Part shown: positions 1 to 7,156 of the stretch, piece after piece
How positions within the stretch are numbered: position 1 is the stretch's first letter
How the letters are laid out: each line of letters opens with the position of its first letter
Source of the DNA: CAYNGH01 sp964396845
GTDB taxonomy: Bacteria > Vulcanimicrobiota > JAJTBE01 > CAYNGH01
Assembly: GCA_964396845.1 (NCBI GenBank)
Contig: CAYNGH010000013.1
Location: forward strand, 1 to 41,038
Direction of reading: 5' to 3'
Length of the DNA: 41,038 nucleotides
Position numbers and translations under genes: made by a program
The notes under the pieces: model-generated
The model's database searches: none
Seen by the model: only the letters and a program-made list of their open reading frames with translations
What the model was told of the DNA's origin: nothing

Positions 1-319
1 AAAACATCCTGACAGGTGCTGGGGTTGCGCCGGGAGCTATTTCAAGAATATTGATCCTCCCGAACCCGGAGAACGCCGAATCGCCGCGGGACTTCTTCTG
101 GACAGGATAGGAGCCAGGGAACAATGCCGGGGAAAGGCTAAGGTATATCCCGGCCATGCTAATTTCATCACCAATCCCGGAGGAGCAACAGCCCGGGAAG
201 TCCTGGAGCTGGCTCGGGATCTCAAGGAAAAAGTCCTGGATTGCTTCGGGGTTCAGCTGGAAGAGGAAGTACTCTATGTGGACCAGGCCCTGTCCCACAT
301 ATGCCAGGCCCGGGACTGA
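1..319 (+). CDS. murB: UDP-N-acetylenolpyruvoylglucosamine reductase, C-terminal part (cut by window edge)
   Basis: This is the C-terminal ~105 residues of MurB, the NADPH/FAD enzyme that reduces UDP-GlcNAc-enolpyruvate to UDP-MurNAc in peptidoglycan synthesis. The reading frame that starts at base 2 encodes CAGSYFKN, the MurB AGSxFKNP block carrying the catalytic serine. It is followed by LLLDRIGAREQCRGKAKVYPG, a HANFITNPGGATA segment (normally HANFIVN.GGAT) and a terminal GVQLEEEV, where the second catalytic acid usually lies. The FAD-binding N-terminus is outside the window. The TGA stop overlaps the ATG of the next gene (TGATG), so translational coupling is likely and murB is probably the first visible member of a seven-gene run ending with rph. 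Confidence 0.9.
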   Translation, partial: KHPDRCWGCAGSYFKNIDPPEPGERRIAAGLLLDRIGAREQCRGKAKVYPGHANFITNPGGATAREVLELARDLKEKVLDCFGVQLEEEVLYVDQALSHICQARD

Positions 320-1791
320 TGTTTAACGCCATGAACTCTATGAAATCAAATAACACAAAGCCTGGAAAAAGCAGAATCCTTGTGGTGGATGACGATGCCA
401 TGGTTCTTGAAACCATCGGCTCATATTTCCGCAAGGAGCCGGAATTCGACCTGATCCTCAAAAAGTCCGCCCTGGATGGACTGGATGTGATGAAGAGTCA
501 GGATCTCGACCTGATCATATCGGATCTGAAAATGCCTGTGATAGACGGCATAAGGTTCCTTCAGATGGTTCGAGAGGTGGATCAGGATCTGCCCTTTATT
601 ATCCTGTCAGGCTTTCAGGATATATCCCTGGTGGTTGATGCCATGAAAAAAGGCGCCCAGGATTACCTGGCAAAACCTATCCCCCGGGAGCTTCTAATCC
701 ATTCCATCCGCAAGGTCCTGCGGGAAACCTCCATGAAAGAAGAAATCCGACGCCTCAAGGACCAGGTGGCGGAACGCTACAGCTTTGAAAATATGGTGGG
801 CACAAGCCCCGTCATTCAGAAAATTTTTGATCAGATCCGGGTTCTGTCGGATACCGATGCCACGGTCCTGATACTGGGGGAAACAGGCACCGGCAAGGAG
901 TTAGTTGCCCGGGCCATCCACCAGCAGAGCAGTCGCCGGGACAAGGCATTCATCAAGATCAACTGCGCAGCCATATCAGAAACCCTGCTGGAATCAGAAC
1001 TCTTCGGCCACGAAAAAGGGGCTTTCACCGGGGCCATCAAGACCAAGCGAGGCAAGTTCGAACTGGGGGACAAGGGGACTGTTTCCCTGGATGAGATCGG
1101 CGACATCAGCATGGGGATGCAGTCAAAACTGCTGAGGGTTCTGCAGGAACGGGAATTTGAAAGGGTGGGGGGAGTGGAAACCATCAGAGTGGATGTGCGG
1201 ATTATTGCCTCCACCAACGCCAACCTGACAGAAAACATGGAAAAAGGGAGTTTTCGACCGGACCTGTTTTACAGGCTCAATGTATTCCCCATCATACTGC
1301 CTCCCCTCAGGGATCGCCTCGAAGATGTTCCCCTCCTGTCAGAGCATTTCCTGAAGGTTTACAACCAGCGTTTCAACCGGGAAGTCAGATCCATATCAAA
1401 GGAAGTGCTGGATATCCTGATGAATCATAACTGGCCGGGGAATGTCCGGGAGCTGGAAAATGTCCTTGAGCGGGCTGTAATAGTCTGCCAGGGGGACACC
1501 ATCACAGCCGGGGATCTGGAACTCCTCACCAGAAACAGGTCTTCAAAGGGCATTGGAAAAATGTCTTCGGGTTCACCGGATAGAATTGATGACCTCAACA
1601 TCATGGAAAAGGGATATTCCGAGGCCCTCCGGGAGCTTCAGGAGAATCTTGAGAAAAAATATCTGGTGGCATATCTCTCCCGGACCAGGGGAAGCATAGC
1701 AGAAACAGCAAAGCTGATGGAGCTTTCTCCCCGATCTATATACCAGAAGATGAAAAAATATAACATTGACAAGTTCCAGTTCAGAAAGTAA
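319..1791 (+). CDS. Sigma54-dependent response regulator (NtrC family enhancer-binding protein)
   Basis: A 490-residue activator with three domains. The receiver domain (about 18-135) has the acidic pocket in ILVVDDD, phospho-acceptor Asp69 in ISDLKMP and Lys119 in AKPI. The AAA+ domain (about 155-385) has Walker A GETGTGKE (187-194), the sigma54-contacting GAFTGA loop (234-239), Walker B TVSLDEIGD (254-262) and the arginine-finger segment FRPDLFYRLN. A Fis-type helix-turn-helix lies at the C-terminus (IAETAKLMELSPRSIYQKMKK). The start at 319 is chosen because the frame upstream lies in murB and the ATG overlaps its stop; ATGs at 331 and 340 are alternatives. No sensor kinase is next to it. 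The following gene encodes a sigma54-like protein 14 bases away, so this activator probably works with that factor, which is an inference. Confidence 0.93.
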   Translation: MFNAMNSMKSNNTKPGKSRILVVDDDAMVLETIGSYFRKEPEFDLILKKSALDGLDVMKSQDLDLIISDLKMPVIDGIRFLQMVREVDQDLPFIILSGFQDISLVVDAMKKGAQDYLAKPIPRELLIHSIRKVLRETSMKEEIRRLKDQVAERYSFENMVGTSPVIQKIFDQIRVLSDTDATVLILGETGTGKELVARAIHQQSSRRDKAFIKINCAAISETLLESELFGHEKGAFTGAIKTKRGKFELGDKGTVSLDEIGDISMGMQSKLLRVLQEREFERVGGVETIRVDVRIIASTNANLTENMEKGSFRPDLFYRLNVFPIILPPLRDRLEDVPLLSEHFLKVYNQRFNREVRSISKEVLDILMNHNWPGNVRELENVLERAVIVCQGDTITAGDLELLTRNRSSKGIGKMSSGSPDRIDDLNIMEKGYSEALRELQENLEKKYLVAYLSRTRGSIAETAKLMELSPRSIYQKMKKYNIDKFQFRK

Positions 1792-1805
1792 GGTTTATCG
1801 GGATT

Positions 1806-2909
1806 ATGGATATTAACCTGAGGCAGGAGCTTGCCCAGAACCAGGTTCAACGGATGCAGATGGGGATGCAGATGTCTGTTATTCTGGAAAAACCGGGAGA
1901 AGATTTCTGGAGTACTGTCCGGGAAATCGAGAATTCTGAAATATTCTTAAAACTTCACCAGATGGACAAGAGCCGGAAGGTCATATCCATCATTCCCATC
2001 AAACGGTTTATTCCCCTGTCGGATGTTCCCGTCCCTGACACCTCGTCATTGATTGATAACGAAGTCAGCCTGGAAGGTTTCGAGGAAATTGTAAGCAGAA
2101 TCCGCCGACTGGGGCAGGATCGCTTCCGTTGCTTCTTCATCGACGGGGAGGGAACCAATGGTGAGGTTGCCGAGATACTGGGAGTCGCCCCGGATCTGGT
2201 CAGACAATTCCGCCATCGTATTATCGACCGGGTCCAGCTTATTGACGCGGTAACGGGAAACAGCCCCTCCCTGAAGCATCCTCGAACCCGGCGAAATGGA
2301 GAAGTCACCGCAGAAGTTATCATAAGCAACGGCAAGGTTCATGTTGATTACTCCCGGCATCGGAACCGATACCGCATCAACGAGGATCGATTGTCGGAGC
2401 TGATAGAAAAAAGGCATCTCACCGACAAGGAGCTGTCACAATATAAAAAAATCCGCCGGCAGATGGACTGGATCAATTTCCGTTTCGACCTGCTCTACCG
2501 GGTTGTAAAGCAAACAGTGGAGCATCAGGAGGATTATCTCGAGGATGATGATCCCCGGAAGCTCAAAGTCCTGGAAATCCGGGATCTGGCAAGAGAACTG
2601 GGCGTTGATCCTTCATGGGTTTCCCGGCTTATCCGTGACAAATACATCCGGATCCGGGGACGTGCATTGAAACTCCGGGAGCTTTTCATTTCCAGCCGGG
2701 AGATGAAAAAGAGGATGGGAAAAATGCTGTTGAAGAAGGTTCTTCTCCGGCAGAAGGAAAGGCTGGAGAAAAAAATAATCAACCGCCCCTACAGCGATCA
2801 AGCCCTCACCAACCAGCTCCGGGGAGAATTCAGCCTGAAGGTGACCAGGCGATCGGTGAACAACTGGCGGAGGGAAATAGAAAAGGAGGAGCCCGATGTC
2901 TTTGAATGA
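1806..2909 (+). CDS. Divergent sigma54-like factor (RpoN family)
   Basis: A 367-residue protein, shorter than the usual 430-500 of RpoN. The N-terminus (1-50) is rich in Gln and Met, like sigma54 region I, but lacks the usual acidic region II. Residues 95-145 resemble the first core-binding helices. Residues 165-245 match the part of RpoN from the VxxxNGxxxV segment to the WI..R...L..V......Q..Y helix. Residues 253-290 match the sigma54 helix-turn-helix (IRDLARELGVDPSWVSRLI, then KYIRIRGRALKLRELF). Near the end, RPYSDQALTNQL leads to TRRSVNNWRR (347-356), aligned with the RpoN box ARRTVAKYRE. The two arginines thought to read the -24 GG are kept, but most other positions differ. It sits 14 bases after an NtrC-type activator. 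Family assignment is fairly secure from domain order; a distinct promoter specificity is inferred. Confidence 0.78.
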   Translation: MDINLRQELAQNQVQRMQMGMQMSVILEKPGEDFWSTVREIENSEIFLKLHQMDKSRKVISIIPIKRFIPLSDVPVPDTSSLIDNEVSLEGFEEIVSRIRRLGQDRFRCFFIDGEGTNGEVAEILGVAPDLVRQFRHRIIDRVQLIDAVTGNSPSLKHPRTRRNGEVTAEVIISNGKVHVDYSRHRNRYRINEDRLSELIEKRHLTDKELSQYKKIRRQMDWINFRFDLLYRVVKQTVEHQEDYLEDDDPRKLKVLEIRDLARELGVDPSWVSRLIRDKYIRIRGRALKLRELFISSREMKKRMGKMLLKKVLLRQKERLEKKIINRPYSDQALTNQLRGEFSLKVTRRSVNNWRREIEKEEPDVFE

Positions 2910-3255
2910 ACAGAAACTCTGGACGGATCTTGGCCCCGTGGACAGCTTTCCCCTGGGAAAACCCATACCGGGCCGTATTGAAGATGAAGAAGTTCTTGTG
3001 GTGAATCTCGACGGAAAGTTTCACGTATTCGAGAGAAAATGCCCCCACCAGAGCCGGTATCTGGATGAATGCCAGATCCGGGAGGGCAGAATTCACTGCA
3101 TATACCATATGGTCACCTTTTCCCTGGATGACGGGCATATCATCGACGACGGCGGTTATATTGGCCTGCCGGATCTTATAATATACCGGACAAAAATACA
3201 GGATGATCGCCTGTGGGCATCCCCCGCCGGGCAGAATCCCAAGGAAGTGATATGA
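2896..3255 (+). CDS. Small Rieske [2Fe-2S] ferredoxin-like protein
   Basis: A 119-residue soluble protein with a Rieske cluster motif: Cys49-Pro-His51 (KCPHQ) and, 16 residues after His51, Cys68-Ile-Tyr-His71 (HCIYHMVTF). The spacing fits the CxH-(15-17)-CxxH rule. The second loop reads HCIYHMVTF where many Rieske ferredoxins have CPWHGWxF, so the cluster environment may be altered. Such small proteins normally carry electrons to oxygenases or nitrite reductases, but neither is nearby. The gene overlaps the sigma54-like gene by 14 bases in another frame and abuts the methyltransferase gene, so it is co-translated with regulators. A redox-sensing role is possible but unproven. Confidence 0.85.
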   Translation: MSLNEQKLWTDLGPVDSFPLGKPIPGRIEDEEVLVVNLDGKFHVFERKCPHQSRYLDECQIREGRIHCIYHMVTFSLDDGHIIDDGGYIGLPDLIIYRTKIQDDRLWASPAGQNPKEVI

Positions 3256-3990
3256 TTGGCCTGGTTTGAAGAGTTCTTTGATGAAACATACAACCGGACA
3301 TATAGTTTTTTAGACGGGGAAAGGACCGGACAGGAAGTGGATCTCATGGAAAAGATCCTGGGACTGGAGCAATCCCACCAGATTCTGGATGTTCCCTGCG
3401 GATTCGGCCGTCACAGTGCGGAGCTGACCCGCCGGGGATACACCGTGACGGGCCTTGAACTGAACCAGGAGCAGATTGATGCCGCGGGCAGACTTATGAA
3501 AGAACAGGGAATCAGCTTTGAGGTTGTCCAGGGTGATATGAGGAATATTCCCTTTGAGAGCAAGTTTGACCGGGTTATTAATTTTTTCACCGGGTTCGGC
3601 TACTTTGACCGGGAAGGGGACCGGAACACGGTAGATTCATTTTTCCGGGCCTTGAAACCCGATGGCATGCTTCTAATCGATCTGGCCAACCGGGATGGTA
3701 TCCTGGCAAATTTTCAAAAAGATATGGTTCTTCACCTGGAGGACGGAGCCGTCATGGTGGAGAAGAGGGAGTTTGACATTCTCACCAGCCGGAATCACAG
3801 CACCCGTATCATCATTGAAACCGACGGCTCAAGGAAAGTCCGCCACATCGACCTTCGACTTTACAGTCCCCACGAGATAAAACAACTCCTTGAAGATGCG
3901 GGATTCACAGATGTGAAGATATTCGACGGCAATCTAAAAGAGATCAGTCACACGGCCATGCGGATGATTGCAACTGCCCGCAGACCATAA
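3256..3990 (+). CDS. Class I SAM-dependent methyltransferase
   Basis: A 244-residue methyltransferase. The SAM-binding glycine motif is ILDVPCGFGR (43-52), followed by the acidic VTGLELN and by VQGDMRNIPF, the usual order in the Methyltransf_11/25 group. The start is TTG at 3256, directly after the TGA of the Rieske gene. The upstream AAGGAAG at 3241 gives an acceptable ribosome-binding site, and no in-frame ATG exists nearby. The substrate cannot be deduced. The C-terminal half (Ser/Arg-rich strand, then YSPHEIKQLLEDAGF) is typical of small-molecule methyltransferases. Position inside the murB-rph run implies co-expression with the sigma54-like factor and the FlhA-C-like protein. Confidence 0.85.
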   Translation: MAWFEEFFDETYNRTYSFLDGERTGQEVDLMEKILGLEQSHQILDVPCGFGRHSAELTRRGYTVTGLELNQEQIDAAGRLMKEQGISFEVVQGDMRNIPFESKFDRVINFFTGFGYFDREGDRNTVDSFFRALKPDGMLLIDLANRDGILANFQKDMVLHLEDGAVMVEKREFDILTSRNHSTRIIIETDGSRKVRHIDLRLYSPHEIKQLLEDAGFTDVKIFDGNLKEISHTAMRMIATARRP

Positions 3991-4013
3991 AATCCGCCCG
4001 ATGGGAGCATAAA

Positions 4014-5432
4014 ATGAGCAAGACAGAAAAAGAAACCAAAGATATTATCAAAAACCAGGTCACCCTGAATCTTTTCAACCAGCCGGAGCAACCCCTGGAC
4101 TTCATGCCGGAAGAAGGTAACAAAAAGAACCATCAGTCATTTATCCTGCTGGAAAGAAAGGGCCAGAGAGGTCTTCTTTATGCCGGGGAAAAGTCTGTGT
4201 TGGAAGCCCAGGTAAATAAGGCGATGATGCGTCTATCCAGCGACGGATGGGAAAAGAAGGGAGAGGTCCAAATCACAGTGGATCCCAGAACACAGCAGGA
4301 CAAGGATATTGATGACCTGTTCCGGCGGGATCATATCCGCCTTGAGCTGGGCAGAAGCCTCCTGCCCCTGGTGGATCCCGGCTCCGGCGCGCCGGTGCTG
4401 GAGCTGACAAAATCCCTGCGAAAGGATATGGCCAGGGAAACAGGGGTTATCCTGCCGGGTTTCCGGGTAATCGACAACATGACCATCCCTTTTAACAACT
4501 ATGTGGTCTTCATCAAGGAAACCCCCGTGGCCAGCGGTGAAATCTTCCTGGAACGGTTTCTTGTGATGGGGCCGGGGGAAGCCCTGTCCAATCTCAAGGG
4601 CTGGAGTGCCAGGGATCCTGCCTTCGGCAATCCCGCCAAGTGGATAGAAAAGCCGGAGCTGGAAACCGCAGAAAAGGCAGGGTGCATGGTGATGGGCCCC
4701 CTCAACGTGATGATAACCCACCTGCGGGAAGCGGTGATGAGCAATATAACCCAGCTGTTGGGGCTTCAAGAGGCAAAACATATGCTGGATCGGCTCACAG
4801 AAACCCATCCCGTGGTGGTGGAGGACTTCCTGAAAGACAAAAAACATCTCCGACAGGTTCGAAAAATCCTCCACGGGCTATTGGCGGAAAGAGTCAGTAT
4901 CCGGGACCTGGTATCCATTATGGAAACCATCGGGGATCATCAGGACAAACTGGAAAAGACAGATTTTATGATCGAAATGGTCAGAATAACCCTGGGACGG
5001 CAGATTTGCTGGTCATATCTGGGGCCGGAAGGCAAGATAACCGCCCTGGCATTATCCCGCAAGATGGAGGATAAAATCCAGAACAGCATCCGGGAGACAA
5101 AATTCGGCTTCCGCCTGGCCATCACAAAGGAAGAAGCAGACAAAATCATCAGCCATCTCAAGAAAACCCTGGAGGATTACGAAAATCCCCAGGTGATATT
5201 CTGCGATCCCCCATCCCGGTCATATTTTCGAAAACTCACCGGGAGAAACTTCCCCGGCCTGGGGATCCTCTCCACCGCAGAGATTGACCGGGTTATTCCC
5301 ATCGAAATGGTGGGAGAAGTGGAACTGCCCCCGGGAGTGGAGCCTGCCTCCCCTGCCCCGGCAGATAAAACCGAGTCAGAAGATCAGGAAAAAGAAAAAA
5401 ATCCCGGGGGGCTTTTCGGCCTGTTCAAATAA
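4014..5432 (+). CDS. Stand-alone soluble FlhA cytoplasmic-domain-like protein
   Basis: A 472-residue protein without membrane segments. From about residue 107 to 440 it follows the cytoplasmic domain of FlhA/FHIPEP export-gate proteins in order: RLELGRSLLPLVDP, LTKSLRKDMARETGVILPGF, RVIDNMTIPFNNYVVFI, DPAFGNPAKWI, AEKAGCMVMGPLNVMITHL, LLGLQEAKHMLDRL, RVSIRDLVSIMETIGDH, and finally GLGILSTAEIDRVIPIE, where FlhA has VLSYNEI. FlhA's N-terminal eight-helix membrane domain is missing. Residues 1-105 are unrelated (a strand-rich segment around 40-95), and the C-terminus is a charged linker plus GGLFGLFK. In FlhA this domain forms a nonameric ring that docks export chaperones and substrates. No other flagellar or type III gene is in the window. 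The start has GGGAG upstream. Homology is convincing; function is unknown. Confidence 0.8.
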   Translation: MSKTEKETKDIIKNQVTLNLFNQPEQPLDFMPEEGNKKNHQSFILLERKGQRGLLYAGEKSVLEAQVNKAMMRLSSDGWEKKGEVQITVDPRTQQDKDIDDLFRRDHIRLELGRSLLPLVDPGSGAPVLELTKSLRKDMARETGVILPGFRVIDNMTIPFNNYVVFIKETPVASGEIFLERFLVMGPGEALSNLKGWSARDPAFGNPAKWIEKPELETAEKAGCMVMGPLNVMITHLREAVMSNITQLLGLQEAKHMLDRLTETHPVVVEDFLKDKKHLRQVRKILHGLLAERVSIRDLVSIMETIGDHQDKLEKTDFMIEMVRITLGRQICWSYLGPEGKITALALSRKMEDKIQNSIRETKFGFRLAITKEEADKIISHLKKTLEDYENPQVIFCDPPSRSYFRKLTGRNFPGLGILSTAEIDRVIPIEMVGEVELPPGVEPASPAPADKTESEDQEKEKNPGGLFGLFK

Positions 5433-5456
5433 TGCCGGCCCCCACCAAGGAGCAAC

Positions 5457-6209
5457 ATGTTAAGAAGCGACAGAAGAGAAAACAACCAGCTGAGAAAATG
5501 CACCATAACCCGGCGATACCTGAAGCATCCCGAAGGTTCTGTTCTCATAGAAATGGGAGATACCAGGGTCATATGCACTGCTACTGTGGACGAAAAGATC
5601 CCCCAGTGGATGAAGGACCGGGGACAGGGATGGATAACCGCAGAGTATGGCCTTCTTCCCAGGTCCACGGGAGTCCGGGTTCACCGGGAAGCCCTCCGGG
5701 GCAAGGTATCGGGACGCACATCGGAAATTATGCGACTTATCGGCCGATCCCTTCGTTCTGTGGTGGATCTGTCGGCCCTGGGAGAAAGAACCATAACCAT
5801 CGACTGCGACGTTATCCAGGCCGACGGCGGCACCCGCACCGCTTCAATTACCGGGGCCTTTGTGGCCATGGTGGATGCCATCGACTACCTTCGAGAACAG
5901 GGGGTTGTCACAACCCGACCGGTAAAATCATACCTGGCAGCGGTTTCCTGCGGTATCGTAGAAGGGGAAATCCTGCTGGATCTCAATTATGAAGAAGATT
6001 CCCAGGCCCAGGTGGACATGAATGTAATAATGACCAGCCGAGGCGAGATGGTCGAGGTTCAGGGCACTGCCGAGGGCCGGCCCTTCTCCCGGAAGGAGAT
6101 GGATCTTATGGTAAACTCAGCTCATAAGGGCATAACAGAACTGGTGGAGATTCAAAAAGAAGTCTTGAGTGACATCAAGGGAATCATCTGGACAGACAAC
6201 GTCAGCTGA
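5457..6209 (+). CDS. rph: Ribonuclease PH
   Basis: A 250-residue phosphorolytic 3'-5' exoribonuclease that trims tRNA 3' ends using phosphate. Family blocks are present in order: GSVLIEMGDTRVICTA, the EYGLLPRST block near residue 64, GRTSEIMRLIGRSLR, TITIDCDVIQADGGTR with TASITGA, and DLNYEEDSQAQVDMNVIM, with VEVQGTAEGRPFSR near the end. Length is close to the family norm of about 240. The ATG at 5457 has AAGGAGC just upstream. It is the last gene of the rightward run, 24 bases after the FlhA-C-like gene, and is convergent with the next gene. Confidence 0.95.
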   Translation: MLRSDRRENNQLRKCTITRRYLKHPEGSVLIEMGDTRVICTATVDEKIPQWMKDRGQGWITAEYGLLPRSTGVRVHREALRGKVSGRTSEIMRLIGRSLRSVVDLSALGERTITIDCDVIQADGGTRTASITGAFVAMVDAIDYLREQGVVTTRPVKSYLAAVSCGIVEGEILLDLNYEEDSQAQVDMNVIMTSRGEMVEVQGTAEGRPFSRKEMDLMVNSAHKGITELVEIQKEVLSDIKGIIWTDNVS

Positions 6210-6224
6210 CCCCGGGGGTTAGAA

Positions 6225-6923
6225 TCAGATCGCCAGGACAATAGCCGGCAGGATCCCGGCATAATTCATTTTTGCATCGGGAGGGTTCTGACTGCCTTCA
6301 ATATCGATGGTGCGGGTTTCATCCCCGGTGTTTGAAAGGGTTCCCCTCAGGGAAAGATTGCCGTCACTGTCTTGATAGTTGAGATAAATATTCCAGCTAA
6401 AATAGCGTCCTTTGAGTTCAGTCATGCCGTCATCAGAAGCAATCTCATTAACATAAAAATGCTTCTCACCGATCCAGCCTTTCATATGCCGGCTTCCAAC
6501 AGGGCCGGTCAGGTCAATCTTCACCCTGATTGAACCCCTGGGAGTATTGATTGCTCCGGAAATGACCCAACCCTTGCCATGGCAGGACTGGCTCAGATTT
6601 ATGTCCGACTGACCCACCTGACCCTTAAATGAAGCGAGGGTGTCTTTTTCGATGATGCTGATATTTACGGCATTTTGTCCTATCCAGCCAGCCATGACAC
6701 CATTGATGACATGACGAAGCTCAACCCCGACAATACTGGGAACTTTCTTTTTCAGAACAGGTTCTTTCTGAATAACAGGTTCCCTGGAAATCTCAGGGGA
6801 AACAGGATTCTCGCCCCTGACATAAACCATGGGGTTCAAGGGCTTGGATAATTTATCTCCCGGAATGAGGGGAGTTTTTCGATTGCCGGTTTTTGAGCGT
6901 GACGATTCCAAGGGATGTTTCAT
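6225..6923 (-). CDS. Hypothetical protein with two GWIG repeats
   Basis: A 232-residue protein of unrecognised family. A basic, proline-rich N-terminus (1-62) is followed by two related modules about 70 residues apart, each opening with GWIG (79-82 in AGWIGQNAVN and 149-152 in KGWIGEKHFYVN) and ending in alternating hydrophobic strands. A beta-rich tandem fold is likely. The last residues are hydrophobic (ILPAIVLAI). No signal peptide is obvious, so location is unclear. The ATG at 6923 is immediately preceded by AAGGAG with no spacer, so the start is uncertain. A plausible promoter lies at 6976-7004. The gene is convergent with rph. Confidence 0.6.
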   Translation of the reverse strand: MKHPLESSRSKTGNRKTPLIPGDKLSKPLNPMVYVRGENPVSPEISREPVIQKEPVLKKKVPSIVGVELRHVINGVMAGWIGQNAVNISIIEKDTLASFKGQVGQSDINLSQSCHGKGWVISGAINTPRGSIRVKIDLTGPVGSRHMKGWIGEKHFYVNEIASDDGMTELKGRYFSWNIYLNYQDSDGNLSLRGTLSNTGDETRTIDIEGSQNPPDAKMNYAGILPAIVLAI

Positions 6924-6975
6924 CTCCTTGCCGGATTAAGTGCACCACCATCCCCTGTTATCTATATATACTCTT

Positions 6976-7004
6976 ATTGTATCATTACCGGGAGCTTTTA
7001 TCAA
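6976..7004 (-). promoter_or_regulatory. Candidate sigma70-type promoter for the GWIG-repeat gene
   Basis: Read on the minus strand, TTGATA (7004-6999) and TACAAT (6981-6976) are separated by 17 bases, close to the consensus. It lies 53 bases upstream of the gene start at 6923. Confidence 0.5.
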
Positions 7005-7009
7005 ATGGG

Positions 7010-7029
7010 ACAGATAAAGTATTATCTGT
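7010..7029. promoter_or_regulatory. Perfect 8-bp inverted repeat next to a promoter
   Basis: ACAGATAA and TTATCTGT flank a 4-base centre (AGTA). The dyad ends five bases upstream of the -35 box at 6999-7004 (minus strand), a usual place for an activator or repressor site. The cognate regulator is unknown. Confidence 0.35.
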
Positions 7030-7156
7030 TGGAAACAAGCAATCAAGGGGTTTGACTTCGCTTACAGCCCAAATTTTAAGTGTTGTTAACAACTAAAAGG
7101 GAACAATAACATAAAAATTCCACAAAATCCATCACCAATGACTTTCCAGCCTTATG

